Below, in pieces: positions 1-7,591 of a stretch of 64,000 nucleotides of DNA. Position 1 is the stretch's first letter. Each line of letters opens with the position of its first letter. Made by a program: the position numbers and the translations under genes. This DNA comes from Micromonospora endolithica. Lineage in GTDB: Bacteria; Actinomycetota; Actinomycetes; Mycobacteriales; Micromonosporaceae. The notes beneath the pieces were generated by a model, which worked only from the letters and a program-made list of their open reading frames with translations, was not told where the DNA came from and did not search any database. The stretch lies in assembly GCF_003626595.1 (NCBI RefSeq), contig NZ_RBAK01000002.1, forward strand, positions 310,001 through 374,000, written 5' to 3'.

Positions 1-576
1 GGACTCGTCCTCGGTCAGGTAGACCACCTTCCGGTCCGGGTCGCAGGCCGCCGCCTCGTGGGTGAAGCGCCCCATCCGGGTCCGCTCCTCGCCCGCGCGG
101 CTGCCGTCCGGCCAGGTCTCGAAGACCCGCCCCAGCGGCACCTCCTCGCAGGACAGCCAGGTGCCCCACGGGGTCGCGCCGCCCGCGCAGTTGACGTTGG
201 TGCCGCCGAGGATCCGGTACGCGGCGGCGACCGCCCCGTCCGAACGGAACCGCACCGCCGACGCGCCGCCGATCAGCGGCACCTCCGAGTTGGAGACGTA
301 GATCCAGCCGTCGCCGGCCGGAAAGCAGGCCCCGCCGTCGGGGGCGGGATGCCACACGTACGAGGTGCCGGCGACCCGCTGGCCGGACCGGGCGATCACC
401 CGGCTGGTGAAACCGGCGGGAAGCTGGACGGAGTTGGCGTCGGCGCCGAGCAGCTCCCCGTAGGGGCCGGGGCCGGGCTGGGCGGGGGCGGCCAGGGCGG
501 CGCCGCCCCACAGGGTGCCGGCGAAGGCGGCGGCCCCGCCGACGGCGGTGGCGCGCAGGACGGTACGACGATCCAT
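1..576 (-). CDS. PhoX-family (DUF839) secreted phosphatase, N-terminal part
   Basis: The gene runs off the left edge; 192 residues are visible from the ATG at 576. The N-terminus starts MDRRTVLRATAV, with twin arginines at 3-4 followed by an Ala/Gly-rich hydrophobic stretch ending in ALAAP near residue 30, so export by Tat is likely. The mature part contains VQLPAGFTSRVIARSGQ and, further on, WGTWLSCEEV, both typical of DUF839/PhoX calcium-dependent alkaline phosphatases, which release phosphate from organic esters outside the cell. The acidic CEE motif matches the metal-binding region known in that family. The active site is mostly outside the window, so the family assignment is good but the substrate is not shown. 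Confidence 0.8.
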   Translation of the reverse strand, partial: MDRRTVLRATAVGGAAAFAGTLWGGAALAAPAQPGPGPYGELLGADANSVQLPAGFTSRVIARSGQRVAGTSYVWHPAPDGGACFPAGDGWIYVSNSEVPLIGGASAVRFRSDGAVAAAYRILGGTNVNCAGGATPWGTWLSCEEVPLGRVFETWPDGSRAGEERTRMGRFTHEAAACDPDRKVVYLTEDES

Positions 577-645
577 CGGGTTACCTCCCGGTAGGTGGTC
601 GATGCCCCGCCGACGCTAGGCCGCTCGGGGCATCGACGAAACCCG

Positions 646-2829
646 CTATCGGGTGAACACGGGATGACGGGTCTCCGGAGCGACCGGCTCGGGTTCGGCG
701 GTCTCCCGGATGCCGTACCGGCGGTAGACCCGACCCAGCGGTCCCGGCGCCCACCAGTTCCACCGACCGAGCAGCCGCATCGTCGCCGGCACGAGCAGCG
801 CCCGGACCAGCGTCGCGTCCACCACGATGGCCACGATCATGCCGACACCGATCAGCTTGATGTAGGACATCGAGCCGGTGGCGAAGCCGGCCACCACGAC
901 GATGAGCAGCAGCGCGGCGGCGGTGATGATCCGGCCGGTGGCCTGGAGGCCGACGGTCACCGCGGCGGTGTTGTCGCCGGTGCGGTCCCACTCCTCGCGG
1001 ACCCGGGACAGCAGGAACACCTCGTAGTCGGTGGCCAGGCCGAACAGCAGGGCCAGCATGAGGATCGGGTTGCTGGGCTCGATGAAGCCGGTCGCGGTGA
1101 AGCCGAGCAGGTCGGCGAGGTTCCCGTCCTGGAAGATCCAGACCACCACGCCGAACGACGCACCGATCGAGATCACGTTCATCAGCACCGCCTTGACCGG
1201 CAGCACCACCGAACCGAACGCGAGGAACAGCAGTACGAACGTCGCGGCGGCCATCAGCAGGGCCATCCAGGGCAGCCGGTCGCCGAGGCTGTCCAGCAGG
1301 TCCCGGTCGGCGGCCGGCCGGCCGCCGACGAGCACCTCCGCCCCGTCGGGGGCGGGCAGCGCGCGCACCTCGCGGACGATGTCCTGGGCCACGTCGCCGG
1401 TCGGCTCGCCCGGATAGCCCACCGTCAGCAGCGTCGAGGCGTCGCGGTTGGCCACCACCCGCACGTCGGTGACGCCCGGGACCGTGGCGATCCGGTCGGC
1501 GAACGCCTGGGCCCGCGTCGGGTCGGCGCCGGACACCAGCACGTCGATCGGGGCGACCGTGCCGCCGGGGAACTCCTCGGCGATCCGCTCGGAGACCACC
1601 CGGGGCGCGGCGTCCGCCGGCAGCACCCGCTCGTCGAAGCCGCCGAACTCCATCCGCAACGATGGCACCGCCAGCAGCCCGAGCAGCACGACCACCCCGA
1701 CCAGGTAGCGCACCGGACGCCGCATCACGCTCCGCGCGATCCGGGCCCAGGCGCCGCCGGACTCCGCGGCCGCCGGCCGCCCACCCCGCGTCCCACGCCG
1801 CCACGGCATCGGTACGCGGACCGCGTCGATCCTCCTGCCGAGCACCGCGAGCAGGGCCGGCAACACGGTGAGCGCCGCGAGCATCGCGACCAGGACGGCG
1901 GCCATCCCGCCCAGGCCCATCGAGCGAAGGAACGCCTGCGGGAAGATCAGCAGGCTGCCCAGGGCGAGCGCGATGGTGAGGCCGGAGACCAGGACGGTGC
2001 GGCCGGCGGTGGCCATGGTCCGGCTGATGGCGGCAGCCGTGTCGTGGCCGGCTGCCAACTCCTCCCGGAAGCGGCTGACCACGAACAGCGCGTAGTCCAC
2101 GGCCATGCCCAGACCGATCAGGGTGATGATGTTGATCGCGAAGATCGACACATCGGTGAACAGGTTGACCAGCCGGACGGCGACGAACGCGCCGAGGATG
2201 GCCAGCCCGCCGACCAGCAGCGGGGTCACCGCCGCCACCAGCCCACCGAAGATCAGCACCAGCAGCACCAGGAGCACCGGCATGGAGAGGATCTCGGCGC
2301 GGGTGATGTCCTCGGTGGTGCGGGTGTTCGCGTCGTGCAGGAAGGGCACCGTGCCGCCGACCTCGGTCCGCAGGCCGGGCGCGTCGAAGGCCGGGCGCAG
2401 CGCCTCGTACGCCTCGGTCTTGCCGTCCTCGTCGGAGGCGCGGAGCTGGACCGCCGCATAGGTGGCCCGGCGGTCGGTCGAGACCAGGCCGGGGGCCTGC
2501 GTGTCGTACCAGGTGACGACGCTGGTCACCTCGGCCCGCGCGCGGAGCCGGTCGACGGTCGCGGCAACCGGGTCCCGGAAGGCCGGCTGGTCCACGGTCG
2601 TCGCGTCGCTGGACCAGAGCACGACCAGGTCCGCGCCCTGCGGTCCCAACTCGGCGGTGATCCGCTCGGCGGCGCGGCTGGACTGGCTCGCCGGATCGTC
2701 GAAGCCTCCGCCGGTCAGCTGACCGAAGACTCCGGCCCCCCAGGTCGCTCCGATCGTGACCAGCACCAGGGCGGCGGCCAGGACCGCCCACCGCAGCCGC
2801 ACCACCACCCGTCCCCACCAGGCGAACAT
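646..2829 (-). CDS. MMPL/RND-family membrane exporter
   Basis: This 727-residue protein has the two-fold repeat architecture of MMPL transporters. A first membrane helix (about 12-32) is followed by a soluble loop, then a helix cluster, and the arrangement repeats in the second half. The half-repeat signatures MAVDYALFVVSRFRE and ATDYEVFLLSRVREE are visible. MMPL proteins use the proton gradient to export lipids or hydrophobic compounds; the cargo cannot be read here. The gene is divergent from the TetR gene at 2933, with about 100 bp of AT-richer DNA between them, the usual layout of a regulator controlling an efflux gene. A second MMPL gene lies at 55275-57494. Confidence 0.92.
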   Translation of the reverse strand: MFAWWGRVVVRLRWAVLAAALVLVTIGATWGAGVFGQLTGGGFDDPASQSSRAAERITAELGPQGADLVVLWSSDATTVDQPAFRDPVAATVDRLRARAEVTSVVTWYDTQAPGLVSTDRRATYAAVQLRASDEDGKTEAYEALRPAFDAPGLRTEVGGTVPFLHDANTRTTEDITRAEILSMPVLLVLLVLIFGGLVAAVTPLLVGGLAILGAFVAVRLVNLFTDVSIFAINIITLIGLGMAVDYALFVVSRFREELAAGHDTAAAISRTMATAGRTVLVSGLTIALALGSLLIFPQAFLRSMGLGGMAAVLVAMLAALTVLPALLAVLGRRIDAVRVPMPWRRGTRGGRPAAAESGGAWARIARSVMRRPVRYLVGVVVLLGLLAVPSLRMEFGGFDERVLPADAAPRVVSERIAEEFPGGTVAPIDVLVSGADPTRAQAFADRIATVPGVTDVRVVANRDASTLLTVGYPGEPTGDVAQDIVREVRALPAPDGAEVLVGGRPAADRDLLDSLGDRLPWMALLMAAATFVLLFLAFGSVVLPVKAVLMNVISIGASFGVVVWIFQDGNLADLLGFTATGFIEPSNPILMLALLFGLATDYEVFLLSRVREEWDRTGDNTAAVTVGLQATGRIITAAALLLIVVVAGFATGSMSYIKLIGVGMIVAIVVDATLVRALLVPATMRLLGRWNWWAPGPLGRVYRRYGIRETAEPEPVAPETRHPVFTR

Positions 2830-2858
2830 TCGCTTCCCCCTCCACCGGCCGTTAAGCT

Positions 2859-2907
2859 GTAACTATTGCTCATTTGAGTGAACGCCGTTAACTATCGCAA
2901 CGGCGTT
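2859..2907. promoter_or_regulatory. Divergent promoter and operator region, MMPL/TetR
   Basis: An exact 9-bp inverted repeat, AACGCCGTT (2881-2889) and AACGGCGTT (2899-2907), has a 9-nt spacer. A shorter palindrome, CTCATTTGAG, lies at 2869-2878, and TAACTATTG/TAACTATCG is repeated. A plausible sigma-70 promoter for the TetR gene is TTGCTC (2866-2871), 17 bp, TAACTA (2889-2894), so a protein on the inverted repeat would cover the -10. This is the geometry expected of an autoregulated TetR repressor; binding is inferred. Confidence 0.55.
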
Positions 2908-2932
2908 TGCTTCAGTCAAGGGGGTTCACCGG

Positions 2933-3637
2933 ATGACCGCACCGTCCCGCCGGGAGCGCCTGCGTACGACGACCGTCGCCGAGATCAAGAGCGGCGCGCG
3001 TCGGCTGCTGGTGGACGGCGGCGTGGAGGCGGTCTCTCTGCGGGCCATCGCCCGGGACATGGGCATGACCGCGCCGGCCATCTACCGGTACTTCCCCAGC
3101 CTGGAAGCTCTGGTCGGGGCGCTGGCCGGCGACCTGTACGAGGAGTCGACCGCGCTCCTGGAGGCCGCCCGGGACGGCGCCGGCGAAGACGAGGTGGCCC
3201 AACTGCTGGCCATGGCACGCGCCTTCCGTGCCTGGTCGGTGGCACATCCCGCGGAGTTCGGGCTGATCTTCGGCGCGCCGACGCCCAGTGCGACGACCTT
3301 CTTCGACACCTGCGCCGACGCCGACCACCCGGGCGCCCGCTTCGGCGCGGTCTTCGTGCAGCCGCTGGTGGAGCTGTGGCACCGCTCGCCCTTTCCCACT
3401 CCGCCGCCGGAACTACTCCGCCGGCACTTCGAGGGCCGGCTCGAACCGCTTCGCCAGAGCCACGGCGAGATCCCGGTCGAGGTCGCCTGGGCCTTCCTGT
3501 CCGGCTGGACCCGCCTCTACGGCCTCGTCGCGATGGAGGTCTTCGACCAGGTCAGCTGGGCGATAACCGAGCCCGAGCACCTCTTCGAACTGGAACTGAC
3601 CACCTTCGCCACCCAACTCACCCCCCACCGACCCTGA
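2933..3637 (+). CDS. TetR/AcrR-family transcriptional regulator
   Basis: A 234-residue protein with an N-terminal helix-turn-helix: the segment around residues 34-65 contains SLRAIARDMGMTAPAIYRYF followed by PSLEALVGAL, a canonical TetR DNA-binding domain. The C-terminal half, with a conserved RAFRAWSVAHPAEFGLIFG block, resembles the WHG-type ligand-binding domain of TetR proteins. The ATG at 2933 has a purine-rich GGGGG stretch upstream. Divergence from the MMPL gene and an inverted repeat between them suggest that it represses the exporter and itself. The inducer is unknown. Confidence 0.93.
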   Translation: MTAPSRRERLRTTTVAEIKSGARRLLVDGGVEAVSLRAIARDMGMTAPAIYRYFPSLEALVGALAGDLYEESTALLEAARDGAGEDEVAQLLAMARAFRAWSVAHPAEFGLIFGAPTPSATTFFDTCADADHPGARFGAVFVQPLVELWHRSPFPTPPPELLRRHFEGRLEPLRQSHGEIPVEVAWAFLSGWTRLYGLVAMEVFDQVSWAITEPEHLFELELTTFATQLTPHRP

Positions 3638-3684
3638 ATCCCACCGCGTCCACCGGGTGGGGTGACCTGGGGACGGGGAGGGGT

Positions 3685-3690
3685 TAGGTT
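3685..3690 (+). promoter_or_regulatory. -10 element TAGGTT, likely leaderless transcript
   Basis: TAGGTT ends 7 nt before the ATG at 3698, so transcription would begin at or next to the start codon. No well-placed Shine-Dalgarno sequence is seen, in keeping with a leaderless mRNA, which is common in actinobacteria. Confidence 0.5.
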
Positions 3691-3697
3691 CTGCGGC

Positions 3698-5293
3698 ATG
3701 GGTGAGCAACTGCCGGAGCGGGTGGACGTGGTCGTTGTCGGTGCGGGGCACAACGGACTGGTGTCCGCGATCCTGCTCGCCCGCGCGGGACTCGACGTGC
3801 TGGTGCTGGAGGCCGCCGAGGTGATCGGCGGCGCGACCCGGACCGAGAACCCGTTCCCGAAGGTGCCCCGGCTGCGCCACTCCACCGGCTCGTACCTGCT
3901 CGGCCTGATGCCGCCGGAACTGCTCGCCACGCTCGACGTGACGATCCCCGTGCTGCGCCGGGACCCGCACTACTTCCTGCCCACCCCGGGCGGCCTCGGC
4001 TCGCCGTACCTGCTGATGGGCAGCGACCAGGCCGCGACCCGGCGGCAGCTCACCGAGTTCTTCTCCCCCGCCGACGTGGCCGCCGACGACGCGCTCCAGG
4101 CCGAACTGGCCGCGCTGCGCGCGGACCTGGCGCCGGCCTGGCTGGCCGAGCCGCTGCCGGTGGAGGAGACCGCCGAGCGGTACGTCCGGCCGGCGCTGCG
4201 ACAGGTCTTCGTCGACCTGGTCCGCGGCTCGGTCGCCGACCACCTGGCCCGGTTCGACTTCCGCTCGGAGCTGCTGGTCAGCATGTACGCGGTCACCGAC
4301 GGGCTGTCCGGTCTCCACGCCGGCCCGGACGACCCCGGCACCGGGCACAACTTCCTGGTGCACAACATGTGCCGGCTACCCGGGGCGGACGGCACCTGGA
4401 TGATCGCCGAGGGCGGCATGGGCACCGTCTCGCGCACCTTCGCCGACGCCGCCCGCGCGGCCGGCGCGCGAATCCTCACCGGCACACCCGTCGCGGCGGT
4501 CACCCTGGACGGCGGGGCCGCCTCCGGCGTGGTGCTCGCCGACGGACGGGAGGTCGGCACGCGGGTGGTACTCGGGGCGTGCGACCCGTACCGGCTGATG
4601 GACCTGCTGCCCGACGGCGCGCTCCCGGCGCCCCTGACCGAGCGGATGGCGGCGGTCCGCCGGCCCGGCACCACGCTCAAGCTCAACCTGGCGCTGACCG
4701 GCCTGCCCCGGTTCTCCTGCCTGCCCGCGGACGCGCCGAGCCCGTTCGGCTCCACCATCCACCTGCTGCCCGGCTCGGCGTCGCTGTTCGGTACGGGCGG
4801 CGGGTCGCCGATGGCGGCGCTGCGGGCGATGTGGGCCGACGTGCGGGCCGGACGGCTGCCGGAGGAGCCGACGATCGAGTGGTACCTGCACACCACCGTC
4901 GACCCGTCCCTGTCCGACGACGCCGGGCACCACTCGTCGGCGCTGTTCGTGCAGTCCGTCCCGTACGCCCCGGCCGGCACCACCTGGGACGAGGCGCTGC
5001 CCGGGTACGTGGCGAAGCTGATCGCCATCTGCGAGCGGTACGCGCCCGGCACCGGCGACCTGATCGCCGACGCGGTGCCGCTTCCCCCGCCCGGCATCGA
5101 GGCCCACTTCGGCATCACCGGCGGGCACATCCACCACGTCGACAACACCGTCGCGTTCACCGACCGGATGCCGTACGCGACCGGCGTCGACGGCGTGTAC
5201 GCGGGCAGCGCCGGCTGCCACCCGGCGGGCAGCGTGATCGGCGCCGCCGGCCACAACGCCGCCCGCCGCGTCCTGGCCGACCTCAGCGGGTAA
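3698..5293 (+). CDS. FAD-dependent oxidoreductase, phytoene-desaturase/amine-oxidase type
   Basis: The 531-residue protein begins with a dinucleotide-binding fold: VVVVGAGHNGLVSAILLARA near residues 9-28, then VLVLEAAEVIGGATR, which binds the FAD ribose and leads into the substrate domain. A C-terminal FAD-binding segment reads VDGVYAGSAGCHPAGSVIGA. Proteins of this group oxidise or isomerise polyenes, amines or other hydrophobic substrates. No carotenoid genes are adjacent, so I do not assign a pathway. The ATG at 3698 was chosen over an in-frame upstream codon at 3662 because the flavin fold starts immediately after it and a -10 element lies 7 nt before it. The TAA stop is also the first three bases of a repeated element. 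Confidence 0.88.
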   Translation: MGEQLPERVDVVVVGAGHNGLVSAILLARAGLDVLVLEAAEVIGGATRTENPFPKVPRLRHSTGSYLLGLMPPELLATLDVTIPVLRRDPHYFLPTPGGLGSPYLLMGSDQAATRRQLTEFFSPADVAADDALQAELAALRADLAPAWLAEPLPVEETAERYVRPALRQVFVDLVRGSVADHLARFDFRSELLVSMYAVTDGLSGLHAGPDDPGTGHNFLVHNMCRLPGADGTWMIAEGGMGTVSRTFADAARAAGARILTGTPVAAVTLDGGAASGVVLADGREVGTRVVLGACDPYRLMDLLPDGALPAPLTERMAAVRRPGTTLKLNLALTGLPRFSCLPADAPSPFGSTIHLLPGSASLFGTGGGSPMAALRAMWADVRAGRLPEEPTIEWYLHTTVDPSLSDDAGHHSSALFVQSVPYAPAGTTWDEALPGYVAKLIAICERYAPGTGDLIADAVPLPPPGIEAHFGITGGHIHHVDNTVAFTDRMPYATGVDGVYAGSAGCHPAGSVIGAAGHNAARRVLADLSG

Positions 5294-5345
5294 GGAAGGG
5301 CCCCCTGTTAACGCCTCGTGTAGAGGAAGGGTCCCTTCCTAACAC
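5291..5345 (+). repeat. Double-palindrome repeat, copy A
   Basis: Two half-units of the form GGAAGGG(C/T)CC..TAAC are separated by GCCTCGTGTAG; each half contains a GGGCCC-centred or near-palindromic core that can fold into a short hairpin. The first three bases, TAA, are the stop codon of the oxidoreductase gene. Related copies are at 15235-15289, 32397-32455 (inverted) and 47175-47229. Confidence 0.9.
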
Positions 5346-5400
5346 CCGGGACCGGGCGCCGACACCCGGGACCGGGCGCCGACAGCCGGGACCGCGCGGC
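5341..5400. repeat. Short tandem repeat, about 20-bp unit
   Basis: ACACCCGGGACCGGGCGCCG occurs twice in direct tandem and is followed by a degenerate third unit starting ACAGCCGGGACCG. The array joins the end of repeat copy A to the terminal region of the Rieske-fusion gene on the other strand. Confidence 0.8.
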
Positions 5401-5405
5401 GGGCG

Positions 5406-6986
5406 TCAGCTCAGGGCTTCGCCGGCCGGCGCGGGTGTCTCCGCGTCCACCCGGTGCGCTCGTACCTTGTGCCCGACGCTGGTCAGGCAACGGCCGCTGG
5501 GCAGGTCGAACCGCCAGCCGTGCAGCTGGCAGGTGAGCTGGTCGCCGTCGACGATGCCGAAGCGGCTCAGGTCGGCCTTCAGGTGCGGACAGCGGCGCTG
5601 CACCACCCAGTCGCCGAGGGTGATGTCCTCGGCGTCGACGGCCCGCTCGTGCTCGTCGTACCAGCCCTCGGCGTACTGGAGACGCTCGGTGGACAGGCAC
5701 TTGAAGAAGGCGTAGACGAACTCGTTGTACTGCCCGATGCGGGCGGCCGAGAAGCGGCAGGACAGGAAGAGCGAGTTGACCCAGTCCACCTCGTCGATGT
5801 GCAGCAGGTGCTCGACCAGCGCCCGCTCGGTGCGGAAGCGGTAGCGGACCTTCTCGTCGGCGTACGGCCGGACCTCCTTGCCCGGGAAGTCCACCACGAT
5901 CGACTCGACGCTGTCGCCGTCGTAGCCCACCAGGTCGAAGCGGACCGGCCCACCGACGCCCTTGGCGAGGTAGATCGACTCGTCCAGCAGCGGCTCGATC
6001 CGGCTCTTCATTCCGGCCAGGACGTCGATCTCCGGGTGTCGCCAGGACGCCTTCTCGGCCTCGATGACGCCGCGCTTGCGCTCCCGCATCTCCTCCAGGT
6101 GCGCGACCTTGTTCGCGAAGAACTCCTCCACCGGCACCGGGTGGGTGGTGGTCGCGCCCTCGGTGGTGACCTCGGCGACGCTGCCCGGCAGCAGCACGAT
6201 GCCGTTGGTGCCGCCGACCTTGGCGTACTCGGACAGGAACACCGACTGGTCGGGGAAGATGTTGCCCTCGTCGCCGTGGATGTCGTTGAACTGCCACAGC
6301 GCGTCGTCCAGGAAGCAGGGCGGGCCGGCGATCGGGAAGACGTGGTCGGCCTTCAGGTCGTCGATGTAGCGCCAGGTGCGGTCGAACTGCCGGTCCCGCT
6401 TCTGCTTGCCGAACGCGGTCTTCGCCGCCTGCGGCAGCTCGTAGACCATCGGGTACCAGATCGCGCCGGAGAACTGGAGCAGGTGCGCGTGCACGTGGCC
6501 CAGCTCGGCGAAGACGGTCAGGTCGGTGGGCCGGGCGTCGTTCTGGTTGAGCAGGCGGACACCCTCGTACTCCACCCACAGCGACGAGTCGCCGATCGGG
6601 CCGTCGGTCGGGCTGGTCAGCGCCTGGATCATGATCTTCAGGCCGCCGGGCAGCTCCACGACCTGCTCGTTCGGAGCCTTAAGGAACTTCGCGAAGCCCA
6701 GCGCCCGCAGCTCGTCCTCCATCTCCGAGGTGGGGAACTCGGGCAGCAGGACGGTCGCGTCCTTGGAGACGTGGTCGCGCAGGTGCTTCGCGTCGAAATG
6801 GTCCCGGTGCAGGTGCGACACGTACAGGTAGTCGACCTGGCCGAGGCTCGCCCAGTCCAGCAGCGAATTGTCGGGGAACGGGAACCACGACGCGAAGTAG
6901 GCCGGATTGACCCACGGGTCGCACAGGATGCTGCCCGCGGCCGTGTCGATCCGCATGCTGGCGTGCCCCGTACCGGTCACTCGCAC
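5406..6986 (-). CDS. Metallo-beta-lactamase-fold hydrolase fused to a Rieske domain
   Basis: The 526-residue protein has an N-terminal UlaG-like metallo-beta-lactamase domain with the metal motif SHLHRDHFDAKH around residues 57-68. Its C-terminal Rieske [2Fe-2S] domain has CPHL (C467, H469) and CQLHGW (C486, H489). This combination is known from CMP-N-acetylneuraminate hydroxylase-type proteins, though there the Rieske domain is N-terminal, so the order here is reversed. A redox or hydroxylation role with electrons entering through the Rieske cluster is inferred; the substrate is unknown. The GTG start has a GAGGGGG Shine-Dalgarno sequence about 7 nt upstream. Confidence 0.85.
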   Translation of the reverse strand: MRVTGTGHASMRIDTAAGSILCDPWVNPAYFASWFPFPDNSLLDWASLGQVDYLYVSHLHRDHFDAKHLRDHVSKDATVLLPEFPTSEMEDELRALGFAKFLKAPNEQVVELPGGLKIMIQALTSPTDGPIGDSSLWVEYEGVRLLNQNDARPTDLTVFAELGHVHAHLLQFSGAIWYPMVYELPQAAKTAFGKQKRDRQFDRTWRYIDDLKADHVFPIAGPPCFLDDALWQFNDIHGDEGNIFPDQSVFLSEYAKVGGTNGIVLLPGSVAEVTTEGATTTHPVPVEEFFANKVAHLEEMRERKRGVIEAEKASWRHPEIDVLAGMKSRIEPLLDESIYLAKGVGGPVRFDLVGYDGDSVESIVVDFPGKEVRPYADEKVRYRFRTERALVEHLLHIDEVDWVNSLFLSCRFSAARIGQYNEFVYAFFKCLSTERLQYAEGWYDEHERAVDAEDITLGDWVVQRRCPHLKADLSRFGIVDGDQLTCQLHGWRFDLPSGRCLTSVGHKVRAHRVDAETPAPAGEALS

Positions 6987-7295
6987 CGCAGTTCCCCCTC
7001 AAGAAGACAAACAAGGTGTACGTCAGAACGCTACCGGAGCCACTCTGGCCGCCACCCCGCGACGCCGGTAGTGCCGCCCGCCCCGGCCCGAACCGGGTCC
7101 TTCGGCCCGGGGCCGCCGACCGTGGCCGTACGTCGGGGGCTCTCGGTCGTCGCGGTGCACACCGGGCGGGTGCCCCTGGTCGGCCGGCACGCGTACGGCG
7201 GGTGCGACGGCTCCCGGCAGGGCCGACCCACCGCCGGGCCCGGCACGGGGCGTGCCAGACTATCCGGAGATCCGATCGCGAGGGAAGGACCGACA
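6987..7295. other. Intergenic region between divergent genes
   Basis: This 309-bp stretch separates the Rieske-fusion gene from the small membrane protein gene. I see no gene. It holds the ribosome-binding sites of both neighbours and probably their promoters; CAGACTATCCG near 7256-7266 could contain a -10 for the plus-strand gene, but no clear -35 goes with it. Confidence 0.5.
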
Positions 7296-7517
7296 GTGGC
7301 AGGAAGCGAGCCGGTAACGTCGCCGGACCAGCACAAGCCGGGGCACCGCAAGTCCGGCCGGATCGGCGCGGTCGTCGTCGCGCTGGCGCTGCTGGCGATG
7401 CTCTGCGGCAACCACGAGGGCAGGGTCGAGGACATCTGGCTGGTGGGCCTCGCCGTGCTGCTGCTGGTCATCGTCATCGGCGACACGGTGCTGCGCCGCA
7501 ACGGCCTGCGGTCGTAG
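7296..7517 (+). CDS. Small two-helix membrane protein, DUF2631-like
   Basis: The 73-residue protein begins at the GTG at 7296, preceded by AGGGAAGG. After a charged N-terminus (about residues 1-22) come two hydrophobic segments, IGAVVVALALLAMLCG and IWLVGLAVLLLVIVIGD, and a short basic tail ending RRNGLRS. Size, topology and a position close to rlmN, cdsA, frr and pyrH match the actinobacterial DUF2631 proteins. Function unknown; it probably sits in the cytoplasmic membrane. The reading frame is open far upstream, but only this part looks like protein. Confidence 0.7.
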   Translation: MAGSEPVTSPDQHKPGHRKSGRIGAVVVALALLAMLCGNHEGRVEDIWLVGLAVLLLVIVIGDTVLRRNGLRS

Positions 7518-7546
7518 GTCGCGCCGGCACCGGACACCGACACGTA

Positions 7547-7581
7547 CGAGGGCCCGCCCCCACCCGGGGAGCGGGCCCTCG
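7547..7581. terminator. Bidirectional hairpin terminator
   Basis: CGAGGGCCCGC (7547-7557) pairs exactly with GCGGGCCCTCG (7571-7581) around a 13-nt loop. It sits between two convergent genes. There is no U-tract on either side, as is common for terminator-like hairpins in high-GC actinomycetes. Confidence 0.65.
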
Positions 7582-7591
7582 ACGTACCCGG

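Noticed and set aside
595..2862. 755-codon plus-strand open frame
   Set aside because: Antisense to the MMPL exporter; His/Asp/Gly/Gln/Arg-rich, typical shadow composition.
3698..5293. Carotenoid biosynthesis gene
   Set aside because: The fold matches phytoene desaturases broadly, but no crtB, crtE or similar gene is nearby and many amine oxidases look alike.
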